From Silene latifolia (lineage: Eukaryota; Streptophyta; Magnoliopsida; Caryophyllales; Caryophyllaceae): 64,000 nucleotides of DNA. The notes beneath the pieces were generated by a model, which was given only the letters and a program-made list of their open reading frames with translations, was not told where the DNA came from and ran no database searches. A program made the translations under genes and the position numbers. The stretch is taken from NCBI RefSeq assembly GCF_048544455.1, contig NC_133537.1, positions 150,638,058 to 150,702,057 of the forward strand. The letters are read 5' to 3'. How positions within the stretch are numbered: the first letter of the stretch is position 1; every line of letters starts with the position of its first letter. Positions 21,366 to 33,800 of the stretch are shown piece by piece.

Positions 21366-23566
21366 ATCGGTATCAAGAGGCATGGTTGTTTGCATGCAAA
21401 TCGGTTAAAAGTTTTTCCGAGTTATAAAGAATAACATATAAAACTTGTAAATTTGTGTTATTATGATATATCACGAAATTAATCCATGCATGTTAAAATT
21501 TCTGATCCTAAAATGTTTTTAGGATATTTTATCACATACATTATTTTGAGATGACCTAAAATGTCTGATCCTAAAATGTTAAAATTTCCGATCCTAAATT
21601 TCTGATCCAGTGATTTTTGGATATGTTATCACATACATTATTTTGAGATGACCTGTAAATTTTCATAATTTTTGGACTTGTTATGCTCGAAAAATGGATT
21701 TTTCATTATTAAATTCGGATTTAGGAGAAAAATAGGTTAATATGAGATAAATTTCGAATCTAGTCATAGAAATTTAGTATGTTGTCACATGCAATTTTAC
21801 AAGATGTGTGTAAAATAATAGGCTATAGAGAAGTCTTTTTGCATGATTTATGGATTTTTGAAGAAAAATAGCATGAATAGTGACTTTATTAGTGAAATAT
21901 TAATAAAACATACTCTATGACTAAGGAAAAACATTATATGTTGCATTTTATTACCTTTTACAGATCTAAAATTGAAAAGTTGATGAATATAATTTTTCAC
22001 ATGTTTTTATGATTATTTTAGTTAAAACCGATAAACCGCAACATTGTTTTTCGGATAAATTTTGAAATTTTTAACCTAAGTTTTGAACATTATGAGTGTC
22101 ATGGTATTTTTCCACAATGTTCATAAGTTTAAATTTCAAATTTTGAATTTATTTGAAATTTTGTGATTTATTTGAAGTTTATAGCTTATTTTTGTAATTT
22201 TTGGTCCATTAATGAACAATTTTAGAAATATGAGTTAATTATGGTCAAATAATTAGTGAAGACTAAATTTTGAGTCCTAAGAGGTTAGGTAATTAACTTA
22301 TGCATAAATATAAATTTATGTAATTTTTGTGATTATAAAATGTTGAAATCACGCAAATCCGTAAAAATCGAGTAATATACGATATTGGCTAATTAAGGCG
22401 ATTTAGCATAAAATTTGAGCATGTTCATACATATTATAATGCTGCATTTTCTTTATGATTGTCATAATTTTAATTTATGTAATTTTTGAATTATGTAATT
22501 TTACTTAGTATGGCCTTAGATTTTAATTGGTATTTCCCGAAATGTATGGGAATATCGATTCGGTTGTAATTTTATTGTGATCTCGTATCACCGTTTTGTA
22601 ATTTAATAGATTTATTTTATTTTAGTTACAAATGTATAATAGGAAATTATGCAATTTATTATGTAATTTTATTTATTCGGAGTTCCCCAAGACGGATTTC
22701 TTCAAGATGGCGATACATAAAGACGGTGTTACCTCGAGATGCGTGCCACAACCGAAGTTCAAGGGACCAATGGAGTTGGTTTCCGAATATGTAATAGTTA
22801 AATAGTTTTTCTATTTTAGGAAGGCCATACTAGGATTTATTTTATGCTTTGCATTTTATTTATATGTCACATGCATCGCTAAATCGCCATAACTAAAACA
22901 TGCATCTTCTTTCATCGAGTTTATCGACCGTGTCAATTAAAATTATCGTAGTTCACCGCTTTAGTTCACTTAAAACGTGATAGATAATAAATTGACATGA
23001 CCTCTCGCTAAAACAATTAATTGAGACATAGCCTTACCAAATAGTAGAAACCATGAAAACCTATTTCGCGAGGGAGTGCACTCGACCCTACCGGGGTACA
23101 AACCTTGTTACGTAGGGGAAGTGGGTGATAAATGTCTATCCACCGAGTTCATATTGATGAGGGATTCATCGGCCATACCGTGCCTAATTGATGTGGATTT
23201 GGATCATGGACACATCTATTCGAAATTTGGATTGAACTCAACAAAAGTTTTTGATAAGGGTTTCATCGGCCATACCGTGCCTTTGTCGGATGTGTTTTGG
23301 GCTAAAGATAATTATTAGAGTAATTTTATCGACCAAGAGTTCTAAAAGTAGAATCGATTAAAACATTAATCCACCGAGTTATATTCATGAGGGTTTCATC
23401 GGCCATACCGTGCCTAAGTCGATATGAATTTGGGTCTTGGAATCATTTATTATAGTTGGGTAGAGGTCACTATATAAATGTTCATATCTTGTCAATCTTT
23501 TACAAGTATGATTTAAAAAGACAAATGTTAATATTTCCTTTTCCTCCATACTTGCAGTTCATTACA
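21366..23566 (+). other. Element G non-coding leader
   Basis: About 2.2 kb between the primer site and the gag-pol start, AT-rich, with no supported ORF. It is conserved in order in H (40921-43085) and, reversed, in J (about 58200-59190), including a block near 22690-22800 around CCGAAGTTCAAGGGACCAA. Three copies of TTCATCGGCCATACCGTGCC lie at about 23166, 23263 and 23396. The short frame at 23076-23318 is these repeats read through. Confidence 0.7.
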
Positions 23567-24937
23567 ATGAATCCATCAAATGCTACCGCACCGATTACTA
23601 TTGAGTCTTACCACAATGTTTTTGACGACGTTTGCACCAACAATGATTTCGACACTACTAGAGAACATCATTTTAGGATAGGTTCGGATGGAAACCTTAA
23701 CTTCATCACTTCTTCTAAACCACCAACTACTACTAGATCTCGTATGAGCCCGTCTCAGGAAGACTACCTCATACAATCTATAGGGTCTTTGTCTCTAGAA
23801 GATAAAGATGCCAAAACTAGTGGGAGCTCAAGCAATCAAGTTCTTGCTTCCAAGGGCAAAAAGTTCAAGAAGAAGGGAAAGAAAATCAAAAACTTCAAGC
23901 AAGTTAATGATGAGTGCCATTATTGCTATGGCATAGGACATTGGCTTAGGAATTGTCCAGTATATTTGCGAAATATAAGGGAAGGAATCATCACTCCAAA
24001 AGGTAAAATTCCTAAGGAAATTTATGTTATTGATATAAATTATACTTCCACTACGACATGGGTACTAGATACCGGTTGTGGTTCTCACCTTTGTAATCAT
24101 TTACAGGGTTTAAGAGACGTGAAGAGGCTTAGCAAGGGAGATGTGGATCTACGCCTTGGAAATGGAGCTCGGGTAGCGGCCGAATCCAAAGGACCTTATG
24201 TTTTAGCTTTGCCTAATGGATTTGAGTTGTATTTACATAATTGTTTTTATGTGCCTACACTCTCTAAAAACATTATTTCAATAGCTATGCTAGACATAGA
24301 CGGTTTTTGTTTTGTCATTAAGAACAATCGTTGTACTATTTCTAGGAACGACTTGGTTATAGGCCAAGCTTCCTCTATAAATAGCATTTACATTTTAGAG
24401 ACCTCAAATCCAACTAATGATATCTATAACATTCAATCAAAGAAACTCAAATCAAGTGACTCAAGTGAAGCGTTCATTTGGCATTGTCGATTAGGTCACA
24501 TAAACGAGAATCGCATCAAAAGATTAATTTCGACTAATGTGATTACACCATTTGATTATCAATCATATGGTACATGCGAATATTGCCTACTTGGCAAAAT
24601 GACTCGTAATCCTTTTAGTGGTAAAGGGACACGAGCTAGTGAACTATTAGGACTCATACACACCGATGTATGTGGACCAATGAGTATCACCGCTCGTGGA
24701 AATTATGACTACTTTATAACATTCACGGACGACTTGAGTAGACATGGGTATGTCTATTTAATGAAACATAAGAGTGAAGCGTTTGAGAAATTCAAGGAAT
24801 TTCAAAACAAGGTAGAGAACCAATTAGACAAAAAGATAAAAGCACTACGTTCCGATCGTGGTGGAGAATATCTTAGCCTTGAATTCGATTCACACTTGAA
24901 AGGTTGTGGTATTATATCACAACTTTCTCCACCTTGA
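23456..24937 (+). pseudogene. Element G gag remnant, protease and integrase N-part
   Basis: The likely start is the Met at 23567 (MNPSNATAP), after a conserved ACTTGCAGTTC. Only about 130 residues precede the CCHC knuckle CHYCYGIGHWLRNC, so the usual copia capsid domain is mostly gone. The protease site is LDTGCGSH. The integrase has the H-H-C-C zinc region (HCRLGH, then CEYCLLGK), the first Asp in HTDVCGP and the second in TFTDD. The following LRSDRGGEY belongs to the region before the catalytic Glu. The frame stops at TGA (24936-24938) where the family has Trp/Gly-type codons before NGVAERRN. Confidence 0.9.
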
Positions 24938-24938
24938 A

Positions 24939-26182
24939 TACCACAACTCAATGGTGTTGCCGAAAGGAGAAATCGAACTCTACTTGATATGGTTCGATCC
25001 ATGATGAGTCAAACCGAGTTACCAAACTCGTTTTGGGGATTTGCGATTCAAACCGCAATTAGATCTTTGAACAATAGTCCCACTAAATCCACCGAGAAGA
25101 CTCCATATGAAATGTGGACGGGAAAAGTTCCCAATATATCCTATATGAGGATTTGGGGATGTGATGCTTACGTCAAAACTAAGAATGACAACAAGCTTGC
25201 CCCAAGATCCGAAAAATGCACCTTTGTAGGTTACCCCTCGGATTCTCGAGGATACTACTTCTACAAACCTCAAGAAAACAAAGTGTTTGTGTCTTGCGAG
25301 GCTGTCTTCTTAGAAAGTCAATTCATTTCTAAGAGACAGAGTGGGAGAAATTTTGAACTTGACGAAGTTCAAGAGCCACAAACCGAGAAAGACACGCAAG
25401 AAGATGTTCTTTCGTCGTCTAACACGGTTGTACCTCCTCCACTAAGAAGAACGAGTCGAGTAATTCGCCATCCCGATCGATATGTGGGACTTATCGAGGA
25501 AGATGGAACACTCGAAGTGTTGCTTATGGAAAGTGACGAGCCCGCCACCTACAAGGCCGCAATCTCTAGTCCAAATTCCTCCTTATGGCTTGAAGCCATG
25601 AAGTCCGAAATGGATTATATGCATGAAAACCAAGTTTGGGACTTGGTAGATTTGCCTAAAGGGGCAAGACCCCTTCAATGCAAATGGATATTCAAAGTCA
25701 AAAATGGCAAAGAAGGACATGATGATGTCTACAAAGCTAGGCTAGTGGCAAAAGGATTTACCCAAGTCCAAGGTCTCCATTATGATGAGACCTTCGCCCC
25801 CGTAGCCATGCTAAGATCCATACGGATTTTGTTAGCGATTGCCGCATTTCATGATTATGAAATATGGCAAATGGATGTCAAAACCGCTTTTCTAAATGGG
25901 CATTTAGAAGAGGAGGTGTACATGATACAACCCGAAGGTTTTGTTGATTCTAAAAATCCTAACAAAGTGTGCAAGCTAAAGAGATCCATTTATGGTCTTA
26001 AGCAAGCATCTAGAAGTTGGAATCATCGATTTAATCATGTGATAAAAGAGAATGGTTTCACTCGAAATGTTGAGGAACCATGTTTATACATGAAATTCAG
26101 TGGGAGCAATGTTGTGTTCCTAATCTTGTATGTCGATGACATACTACTCATTGGAAATGATATTCGATGTTGTCTTCGTTAA
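24939..26182 (+). pseudogene. Element G integrase C-part and reverse transcriptase
   Basis: Resumes right after the stop with the NGVAERRNRTLLD block that holds the catalytic Glu, then the RIWGCDAYVK and KCTFVGYP blocks typical of copia integrase C-terminal parts. The reverse transcriptase starts near EAMKSEM, with CKWIFKVK, ARLVAKGF, MDVKTAFLNG (first catalytic Asp) and YVDDILLIGND (catalytic Asp pair). The frame is lost just after the YVDD box near 26165, where reading passes to the next frame. Confidence 0.92.
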
Positions 26183-27052
26183 GAAGTGGTTAGGTAACCA
26201 CTTCCAAATGAAGGATTTAGGAGAAGCACAACGCATATTAGGTATCCGGATCCATAGAGATAGATCCAAGAGGATATTGGCACTAAGTCAAGAGTTTTAT
26301 GTTGATAAGATTCTTCGACGGTTCAGCATGGACAAATCCAAAAGGGGATTGGTACCTATGGTAACCGGGACGATATTGAGCAAGACTTAATCTCCCTCCG
26401 AACCCCATGATGTTGAACGCATGAAGACGATCCATTATGCTTCCGCTGTTGGATCAATCATGTATGCCATGATATGCACACGTCCTGATGTCTCGTATGC
26501 TTTGAGTATGACGAGTAGATATCAAGGAAATCCAGGTGAGAGTCACTGGATTGCCGTCAAGAACATCCTTAAGTACTTGAGAAGAACTAAGGATTCTATC
26601 CTAGTATTTGGAGGAGACACTGAGCTGCGTGTTAATGGATACACGGACTCAAGTTTTCAAACAGATAGAGATGACATGAAATCACAAGCTGGTTTCGTTT
26701 TCATGCTCAATGGTGGTGTCAGAAATGGAGAAGCTTCAAGGAAGTCAGAATCATGATTCTACAACGGAGGTCGAGTACATTGCAAAGATCGAAGTCGCTA
26801 AGGAAGTTTGTGTGGATCGTGCAATTCACGGAAGGTCTAAAAGTAGTACCTACCGCCAATGATCCCATCACTCTCTATTGTGATAATAGTGGGACGATCT
26901 TCCAAGCTAAGGAGCCAAAGTCTAGTAATAGATCTAGACATGTACTTAGAAAATATCATGTAATAAGAGATTTCATTGAAAAAAAGAAAATTGCGATTTG
27001 TAAGGTTGGGACGGATGACAACATAGCCGATCCGCTCACCAAGCCTTTATAG
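26130..27052 (+). pseudogene. Element G reverse transcriptase end and RNase H
   Basis: From about 26166 the shifted frame gives KKWLGNHFQMKDLGEAQ and ILGIRIHRDRS, ending at TAA (26388-26390), probably a former CAA. The same frame continues with the YASAVGSIMYAM block and then RNase H (VNGYTDSSFQTD). A second frameshift lies near 26740. The last part, from 26753, has the YCDNSG box, the SRHVLRKYH block and the terminal DNIADPLTKPL. The catalytic residues are present but spread over frames, so the enzyme is not made from this copy as it stands. Confidence 0.9.
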
Positions 27053-27880
27053 CAGGCTAAACATGATGGACATATGGCGTCCATGGGACTTAAACGTGTA
27101 CCAAGTCTATGTTAGATTTTGAAATGAAATAAAAGTGTTGTTTTTTGTTCATGTTCATAATCACATTTGTCTTTTATCTTAATTTATACATTGTTACATC
27201 CAAACGGGTTGTAATGACAATTGAACCCCGTTAAAGTGAACACAGATTAACATAGTATTTGCCCATAGTCACTTGTATGAGGTGACGTCTCGAAGTGACT
27301 AGAGTGTGATGCGATTGATGGCAAGTTCAAGTGCCATAGAGTCATGTGAGATGACTAGTCGATCACATAGGCAGACTGTTAGGAACATTTTGTTGGGCCT
27401 TATGACCGCTTATAGAGTTCTGGCAAATTTATATAGCCTGGTCGTGGCGAGAGCTGCTATAGTATTCAAATGACTCGATTCTTTTGACTAAAGATTATTC
27501 GCCTAAGATGGCACAGTTTCAGATTAACTTTGATTTGTGTTACTACGACCTTCGTAAATGAGGTCAAATGGGCATATTTTGGGTTATGATGGTTGTGGCT
27601 AGTCGAAGGGAATGAGTGCGATAGGAATTGTCCACCCCTAGTCAGGGTTATAACAATATCTCAGGGCCACTCGAGGAGTAATGAACTGGAAATGCGTGGC
27701 CACGCTCGAAATGTATCCATGGTGGATGAATCCGGTCAATCAGTTATTCTCCAGATCGAGGAAACCACTCTCGATATGATCACTTGCAAGTACGACCTGA
27801 AAGACACCTTGCATTGAGTGGGAGATAGTAATAGGACAAGAGAATTGGTGACGCACACTTGTCGAGGACAAGTGGGAGAT
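27053..27880 (+). other. Element G 3' untranslated region and polypurine tract
   Basis: No gene. The block 27190-27880 is strongly conserved in H (46370-47057) and, reversed, in J (54214-54900), more so than the coding region, which suggests a cis role. It ends with GAGGACAAGTGGGAGAT next to the 3' LTR. Confidence 0.75.
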
Positions 27881-29148
27881 TGTTGGAATATGTGTCCTCC
27901 GACAATAATGCGATCACGACTGTTGATCATGATGATCACATGTTTAAGTCTCATTTTAAAGAATACAATTGGGAAGTATTTTTACTATCAACTGGTCAAC
28001 ATATATCGGTAATGATTGGCTGACTAGAGTTTGACATTACTGTCGTGCGACGGTGGTGATCAGTTGATCCCCTAGGTCATACCTATAGGGCAACACTCTT
28101 AATTGATCATTTAATTAATCGTATAGCGTTACGAGTTAATTAAATTACTTGAAAATTGACGGACGATTTTGGAAGTAAATTTTACGTATCACATTGAAAT
28201 TTGATTAAATGAGATACTATTCGAGTAATCGAATTATATCATTGCTCAGATGAAATTATTATTTAAGGAAACAATTAAATTTGAATGAATTATTATAAAT
28301 ACAATTTGTTGTGATTTATAATTGGTAAAATATTTTGGTACAAGTAATTATGAATTACTAAAGTCAATTTTGTACATGACGTATTTTTATTAATACGTTG
28401 ATTTTTAATATGTTAAAAATAGATAACAATTCTATGTAACATGTGACATGTGACATATTGACAAATTGACAAAGATAAAATGGAATCCATTTTATCCTCA
28501 TATGGACCGAAATATTGGGTGTGATTAAAAATTTATATAATGTTAATTAAGACTAGTGGAATACATGATTATTTCTCTACAATAGGCATGCATACCTAGT
28601 GGCTTTTGTGGAAGAGCACCAAGCCCATGCATTGGCCATCCCACACCCTCCTACTCGGTTTCCCCTAGAAAAGAACAAGTGTCTTTTGCTTAAAATATGA
28701 TCATTCACTACATGCTTAAGTGTGTGATAATATTATTCATTCATCTTATCAAAAAATATTTTTAGAGAGATAAAAATATTTTTCTTCCTTCCTCTTCCTC
28801 CTACCCGGTTTTAGGAGACAAAAACCAAAATTATTTTGGGTCAATTTTTCTTACAAAATTAGTATTGTACTAGTATTTATAATATTGATTTTAATTAAGA
28901 GTAAGCTTTGGGTATAAATCCTTGGGAGAGATCCTACACTTGGGTCTTTGTTCATCCAAAAGGAAAGCTCAAGAACAAGAGAGAAGGAGATCTCTCTTGT
29001 GCCCTAAAACCGAAAATCCAATGTAAGATGATGGTTTCTTCTTTATATTGTTTATTAGTTTGAATGCATAAGATCATTTGTTAATTTTATGACAAATTAA
29101 ATTATAACATATATGAATATGTAAGTATATAGATCTACTTTTCCTTCA
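27881..29148 (+). repeat. Element G 3' LTR
   Basis: Copy of 20098-21365, same length, followed by TSD GGAAC at 29149-29153. Confidence 0.95.
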
Positions 29149-31157
29149 GGAACAATATTGAGGAAATATCGGTCCATATTTCACAATATAGTAGACCTCG
29201 CAAGGCTGCTAGAGGAGGAAAGCATGAAGTGGACTCTATTACTCAATTGGGTGCTCAACTTAGTGCTCATATTGATACCATCAACTTGAAGTTTGAAAAG
29301 GCTATGGCTAAGCTTGAAGAAGCCTCAAAATCACCAAAGCAACATGTTAATGCCATGGTAGCATCTTCATCAATTCCAAATGAAGTATGTGAGAATTGTG
29401 AAACTTTGGGACATGACCAAAGTGAATGTAGGGGAACAAATGAGCAAGTGAATGCTTTTCAAGCATACAAAAGCGGTACCCCTTATTCCAAATATTACAA
29501 TGAACACACCAAATTCCATCCAAATCTCTCATACAAAAGCCAAAATGTTCAAAACCCTCAACCAAGATACACCCCACCTCCAATCAGAAACCAAAATCAA
29601 AGACCCTTTTACAACCAAAAACAAGGTTACCAAAATCAAACTCCGTACAATCAAAAAAATGACCAAGGTTTTGATGTTCAAAAAGCGGTCCTCCAAATGC
29701 AAAAGAATCAATAAGAATTTTTCTCTCAAATGCAAAAAGATAGCCAAGCAAAAGATATCACCATCAACAACATCCTAGCCCACACAAAAATGTTGGAAAC
29801 TCAAATGACCCAACTAGCATATTCAAGCTCTCAAAGACAAAAGGGGCAATTACCACCTCAAAGTAATCCCCCAAGACATGAAACGGTTAGTGCCATCCAC
29901 TTGAGGAGTGGTACAAGGTATGAAGGGCCAAAGAAGAAAGTTGAGGATGAAGTTGTGGAGGCTACTGACAAGGTAAGAGTTGTGCAAAACTCTAGGGAAG
30001 AAGAACCCACCAATCAAGAAGTTTCAATGAAAAATGAAGAAAAGGCCAAAGAGAAGGAGCCTATTGTGATTAGACTTCCATTCCCGAGTCGTCAAGCTAA
30101 GCCTAAGTTTGATGACCAACTTGGAAAATTCATGGAAATTGTGAAGAATTTAGAAGTCTCGATTACTTTCATGGAATTGATCAATCACGTTCCCGCCTAT
30201 GCGAAGTACATGAAGGACTTCCTTACAAAGAAGAAATCAATCCGGAAGCTTGAGACTATTGCCTTCACTAAGGTGAGTAGTGCCATCCTTCAAGGGAGTT
30301 CACCTCCAAAGCTCAAGGATCCGAGAAGCTTCTCCATTCCATGCACTATTGGTGACGCTACAATCAACAAAGCTTTATGTGACCGTGGGGCAAGTGTTAG
30401 TGTCATGCCATATTCGGTTAGCAAGAGGCTAGGAATGGGAGAACTCAAATGCACCAACATCACACTTCAAATGGCGGATAGATCGACAAAGACACCTTTA
30501 GGGGTATGGGAAGATGTTCCCGTGAGAATTGGAAAATTCTTCATCCCGGTGGATTTCGTTATTGTTAAAATGGAAGAAGACTACAACATTCCTATTATCT
30601 TAGGAAGACCTTTCTTGCACAGCGCGGGAGCGGTGATCGATGTGAAGCATGGAGAGCTCACCCTTGAAGTGGGAGATGAAACCATCACTTTCAATCTTGA
30701 CAAGACCATGAGAGCTCCCCGATTGCATGAGCCATATTTTATGGTTGATCACTATAGCCGGAAGGATGATAGGAAGAAGTTGAAATTTCAATGGACAAAA
30801 AAAGTGGAAGATGCCCCATCAAAAGAGCAACGAAATTGCAACAATGAGAGCTTGAAAAGCTCACCCATGACAAGTGAAGAGAAAAGCCTCATTTGCCAAG
30901 ACAAGAAAGAAGGAGAGTTGTCTTTATCAACTCAAGACTTTTTTAGTGGGCAAGTAGACGAAGTATGCGGTCTTTGGGATGATGAGTTTGAAGGGATATT
31001 CAATCCTTATATTGGTAATTCTATGACCCAAGACCATCATGGAGAACAACAAGTGCAAAGATCTATTGAGGATCTTTATCATGATAATGAGCAAGCTTTC
31101 GACTACTTCTTCAATGTGTTGAGTAACATCAACAACACCTTGAACATGCCCCCTTGA
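29149..31157 (+). pseudogene. gag-pro: Element F gag C-part and protease
   Basis: Continues the F gag frame beyond element G. The CCHC knuckle is CENCETLGHDQSEC (about 29391-29432). A single TAA at 29712-29714 replaces CAA; after it the same frame runs to 31157. The retropepsin-like protease follows PCTIGDATINKALC, with DRGASVSVMP where B has DLGASVSVMP, so the residue after the catalytic Asp is changed; ILGRPFL is the second conserved block. The tail ends NEQAFDYFFNVLSNI, also echoed in element A. No reverse transcriptase follows, and the next 1 kb is non-coding. Confidence 0.88.
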
Positions 31158-32210
31158 CATCTCACATTGGATGAGAGTTTGGTGGAATCCTCCCTAAACC
31201 ACCATTTGTAAATATTCTAATTCCCTAACTTGCATTTCAATTATTCTATTGCATTTTTGTCATTTTTGGATTTACATTTTTGTGCCTTGATCAAGATATT
31301 CATCACTTTGAGAGAAGTAAGGGAGGGACTTATGAATTTATTGATGTGTAGTGCTTTGACTTAGTGGGGGGATAGCAATTACCTAGGCTATTCATGCCTT
31401 TGTAGCGCCCCTACAATGAAGAACACAAGAATTGAAGAATGAAATGACACGGGTTACGAAGCACCCACGGATGGACCTGAATCCGTGTGGTCAGGAAGAA
31501 TCCGAGCGGTCTGAGGGATAATCCGCCCGTCCTGAAGAAACCCGAGTGTCCAAGCCATCAGACGCTCGTCTGGTGAAGCTGCAGAAATCAAAATTTGGAT
31601 CTGGCTGTTAATTCGAGCTTCCCAGCCAGAAAGACGCTCGTCTCAGTCTGGACGATCATCCATCAAGAAAGACGCTCGTCTTTTTGCTGCCAAATTCTGG
31701 GATTTCTCCCTGGAAAGGAATTTGAGCATCCTAAGCAGAAGACGCTCGTCTCAGCTGAAGGAATCCGCTCGTCTTTCCTGCAATCCGCTCGTCCTGTGGC
31801 GTCTTTTTCTGAACCATTTTTTTGAAGAATCCGAGCGTCCCGACCCCTGGTCCGCTCGTCTCCCTCTGCAGATTCAAAATTAACGGGTCTTTTTAAAACC
31901 TTCCTCTCCCATTCATTCTCATTTCTTCAAAATACAAACACTACCCAAAATCCCAAAACCCCAAAACCCTCATCCTCTACAGCAACAAAAACAAATTCCC
32001 TCAACCAAATTCAACCAAATTAAATCAAAACTTCCTCACAACGAAAATTAATCACTCCTTTTGCAACAACAAGTGATTCAAACAACAAAATCTTTAAGTT
32101 TTGAGTCGATTTTTAGGATACAAAGAAACATTCATTCATCCTAAATCGATTTGTGCATTACTAGAAATTGAAGATTTCAATCTTTCATTGGTGAAATTAA
32201 GCAAAGGAGA
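31158..32210 (+). promoter_or_regulatory. Possible internal promoter and leader upstream of F ORF2
   Basis: A non-coding stretch between the protease stop and ORF2. It carries a dense CCGCTCGTC/GACGCTCGTC array (31498-31864) like the one in the LTR, then a TTTTTAAAACC stretch near 31889, a pyrimidine-rich CCTTCCTCTCCCATTCATTC tract, and an A/C-rich leader up to the ATG at 32211. That order is what LTR F shows around its own TATA box, and it resembles a plant promoter plus 5' leader. The role is inferred; no transcript evidence is available. Confidence 0.5.
31498..31864. repeat. GACGCTCGTC motif array, internal copy in F
   Basis: At least twelve copies of GACGCTCGTC, CCGCTCGTC, CCGAGCGT or near variants, in both orientations, over 370 bases. 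It is longer and more mixed than the LTR arrays. Confidence 0.85.
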
Positions 32211-33800
32211 ATGGCAAGAATAAAAGGTGGAAACAAGGCACCCCAAAAGAAGACATTTTCCAAAAGGCAATTAGCTCTTCAATCAAAACAAGTATCAAAG
32301 GCATTGGTAGTCCATAATGCAAGGTTGGAGGTTCAAGAACAAAATCCCCCTATGGAAACTACTACTTCAACTCCGGTCATTGAACAATTATTCGATTATC
32401 CGGAGGTAATTTTCACTTCCGACTCCCATAGAGAGAAATTTATTCTCTTTGCTAAGAAAACCATCATGCCTACTAAGTTTATTTGTGAAGATGCATTGTC
32501 AAAGTTGGGTGTCCTTGAACAAACTAAGACCTTTTTCGAGTCTATGGGGTTAAGTAAATTGTTTACAATGCAAGAATTGATATACCCCTCCCTTACCTTG
32601 GAATTTTTGAGTTCTTTGAAAGTCACAAGGGTGGAGACTCGAACCATTATTGAGTTTCGTCTTGAAAATGTTGATAGATGCTTATCTTATGACGAATTGG
32701 GTAAGATATTTGGCCTTAGTGATAGTGCAAAATTTACAAAGATGCATATCAAGTGTGACCCCGCTCCTCTTTGGATGGCAATTTCCGGAAGGAAATTCAC
32801 ACGTTTTCATGATTGTCGTGCTCTCTTAGTCCACCATCCGGGCATTAGAGTATGGCATAAGGTTATTGGGAATACTTTGATAGCTAGAAATGGCACAAAT
32901 CATCTTACCAAACTCGATTTTATTCTTCTTGAGTCGGCTTTGAACATTGGGAGAGAATTTACCAAGCCATACAATGCTTTACGACTTTAGGTTGATCGAT
33001 GGCTTAATGTTGATTGTGGCAAAGAAGGCACGACCTTTATTACCAATGGAGGACTAGTTAGCTATTTGGCCAAGCATTTTAACCGGGATTTCAACAAGAA
33101 CAACACTTATGCACCGGTAAAAGGTGGCCATCTTATCGATTTGCCCACCATGATTCTAAAGTTTAAGTGGGTAAAAAATGATACTCTTGACAACAAGTTT
33201 AGGTGGTTGACAAATGAAGCTAGATCCTTCACTTTCACTAGCAAAATTTGCCGATTGAATGTTCACCGACCAAACTACCTTCTCCCACTCTCCAAAGAGA
33301 CCGAGTACATCATTCAACACCAAGGGGACGAAATTACCGAGCCCTCCTCCTCCATTATCACCCCACCTTACCCATTTGAGTACCAAGAGTTCAACCCCAA
33401 AGATGCCAAGTCGGAAAATGATTACTTGACTCTACTCATGAGGGAAATGCATAAACAAGCTTATAATGATAGAGTTGATGCTTACAAGGCCCAATATCCG
33501 CCCCTCCTACATCTAGCTAGGCATGGACTTCTTGATCCATCTTTTCCTTTGCCTAGTTGGGCAGATAGGGAAGTATTCTTTCCTAGCACTTCTAGTGGTG
33601 GTAGACCGGGTGGAGAGGAAATGGTTGTTGATGAGAGTGGTGACCAAGAAGGAGAAGAAGAAGAAGTTCAAGAAGAAGAGGAAAGTGAAGAAGAACAAGA
33701 AAGTGAAAGTAAGAGTGGACATGATTCCACATCTATGGAGGTTGATGATGCCTCAAGCGAGGAAGATGATGATAATGATGATACGATGGGTAAGGACTAG
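32211..33800 (+). pseudogene. Element F ORF2, Athila ORF-1-like protein
   Basis: An open frame of about 529 codons broken once by TAG at 32988-32990, probably a former CAG. The N-terminus is Lys/Gln-rich. The middle resembles the plant Athila ORF-1 type domain, with the pattern L-F-T-M-Q..Y-P-S-L-T-L-E-F-L-S-S-L, then I-E-F-R-L and S-Y-D-E-L-G-K-I-F-G-L. The C-terminal 60 residues are almost all Glu, Asp and Ser. There is no signal peptide or clear membrane segment, so an envelope role is not supported by what I see. Its place after gag-protease, with its own upstream array, suggests separate expression. Family call is from pattern memory only. Confidence 0.7.

Larger units (their letters stand above)
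20098..29148 (+). mobile_element. Element G, Ty1/copia retrotransposon with near-intact pol
   Basis: A 9.05-kb element with two LTRs of equal length (1268 bp) and TSD GGAAC (20093-20097 and 29149-29153), inserted in gag of F. The order of domains is zinc knuckle, protease, integrase, reverse transcriptase, RNase H, which is the copia order. A 2.2-kb non-coding leader precedes the ORF, and an 0.8-kb conserved 3' region precedes the polypurine tract (GAGGACAAGTGGGAGAT). Most of gag is missing and pol has two stops and two frameshifts. The LTRs differ at only scattered sites, so this is one of the youngest layers. Confidence 0.95.

Noticed and set aside
27593-28012. Short ORFs after pol in element G (and 46775-47153 in H)
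   Set aside because: They lie in the 3' untranslated region and run into the LTR; conservation there is at the DNA level, and the frames are not kept between G and H.
32211-33800. Envelope gene of an endogenous retrovirus-like element
   Set aside because: There is no signal peptide, no transmembrane helix and no cleavage site; the acidic tail and the Athila ORF-1-like pattern fit better.
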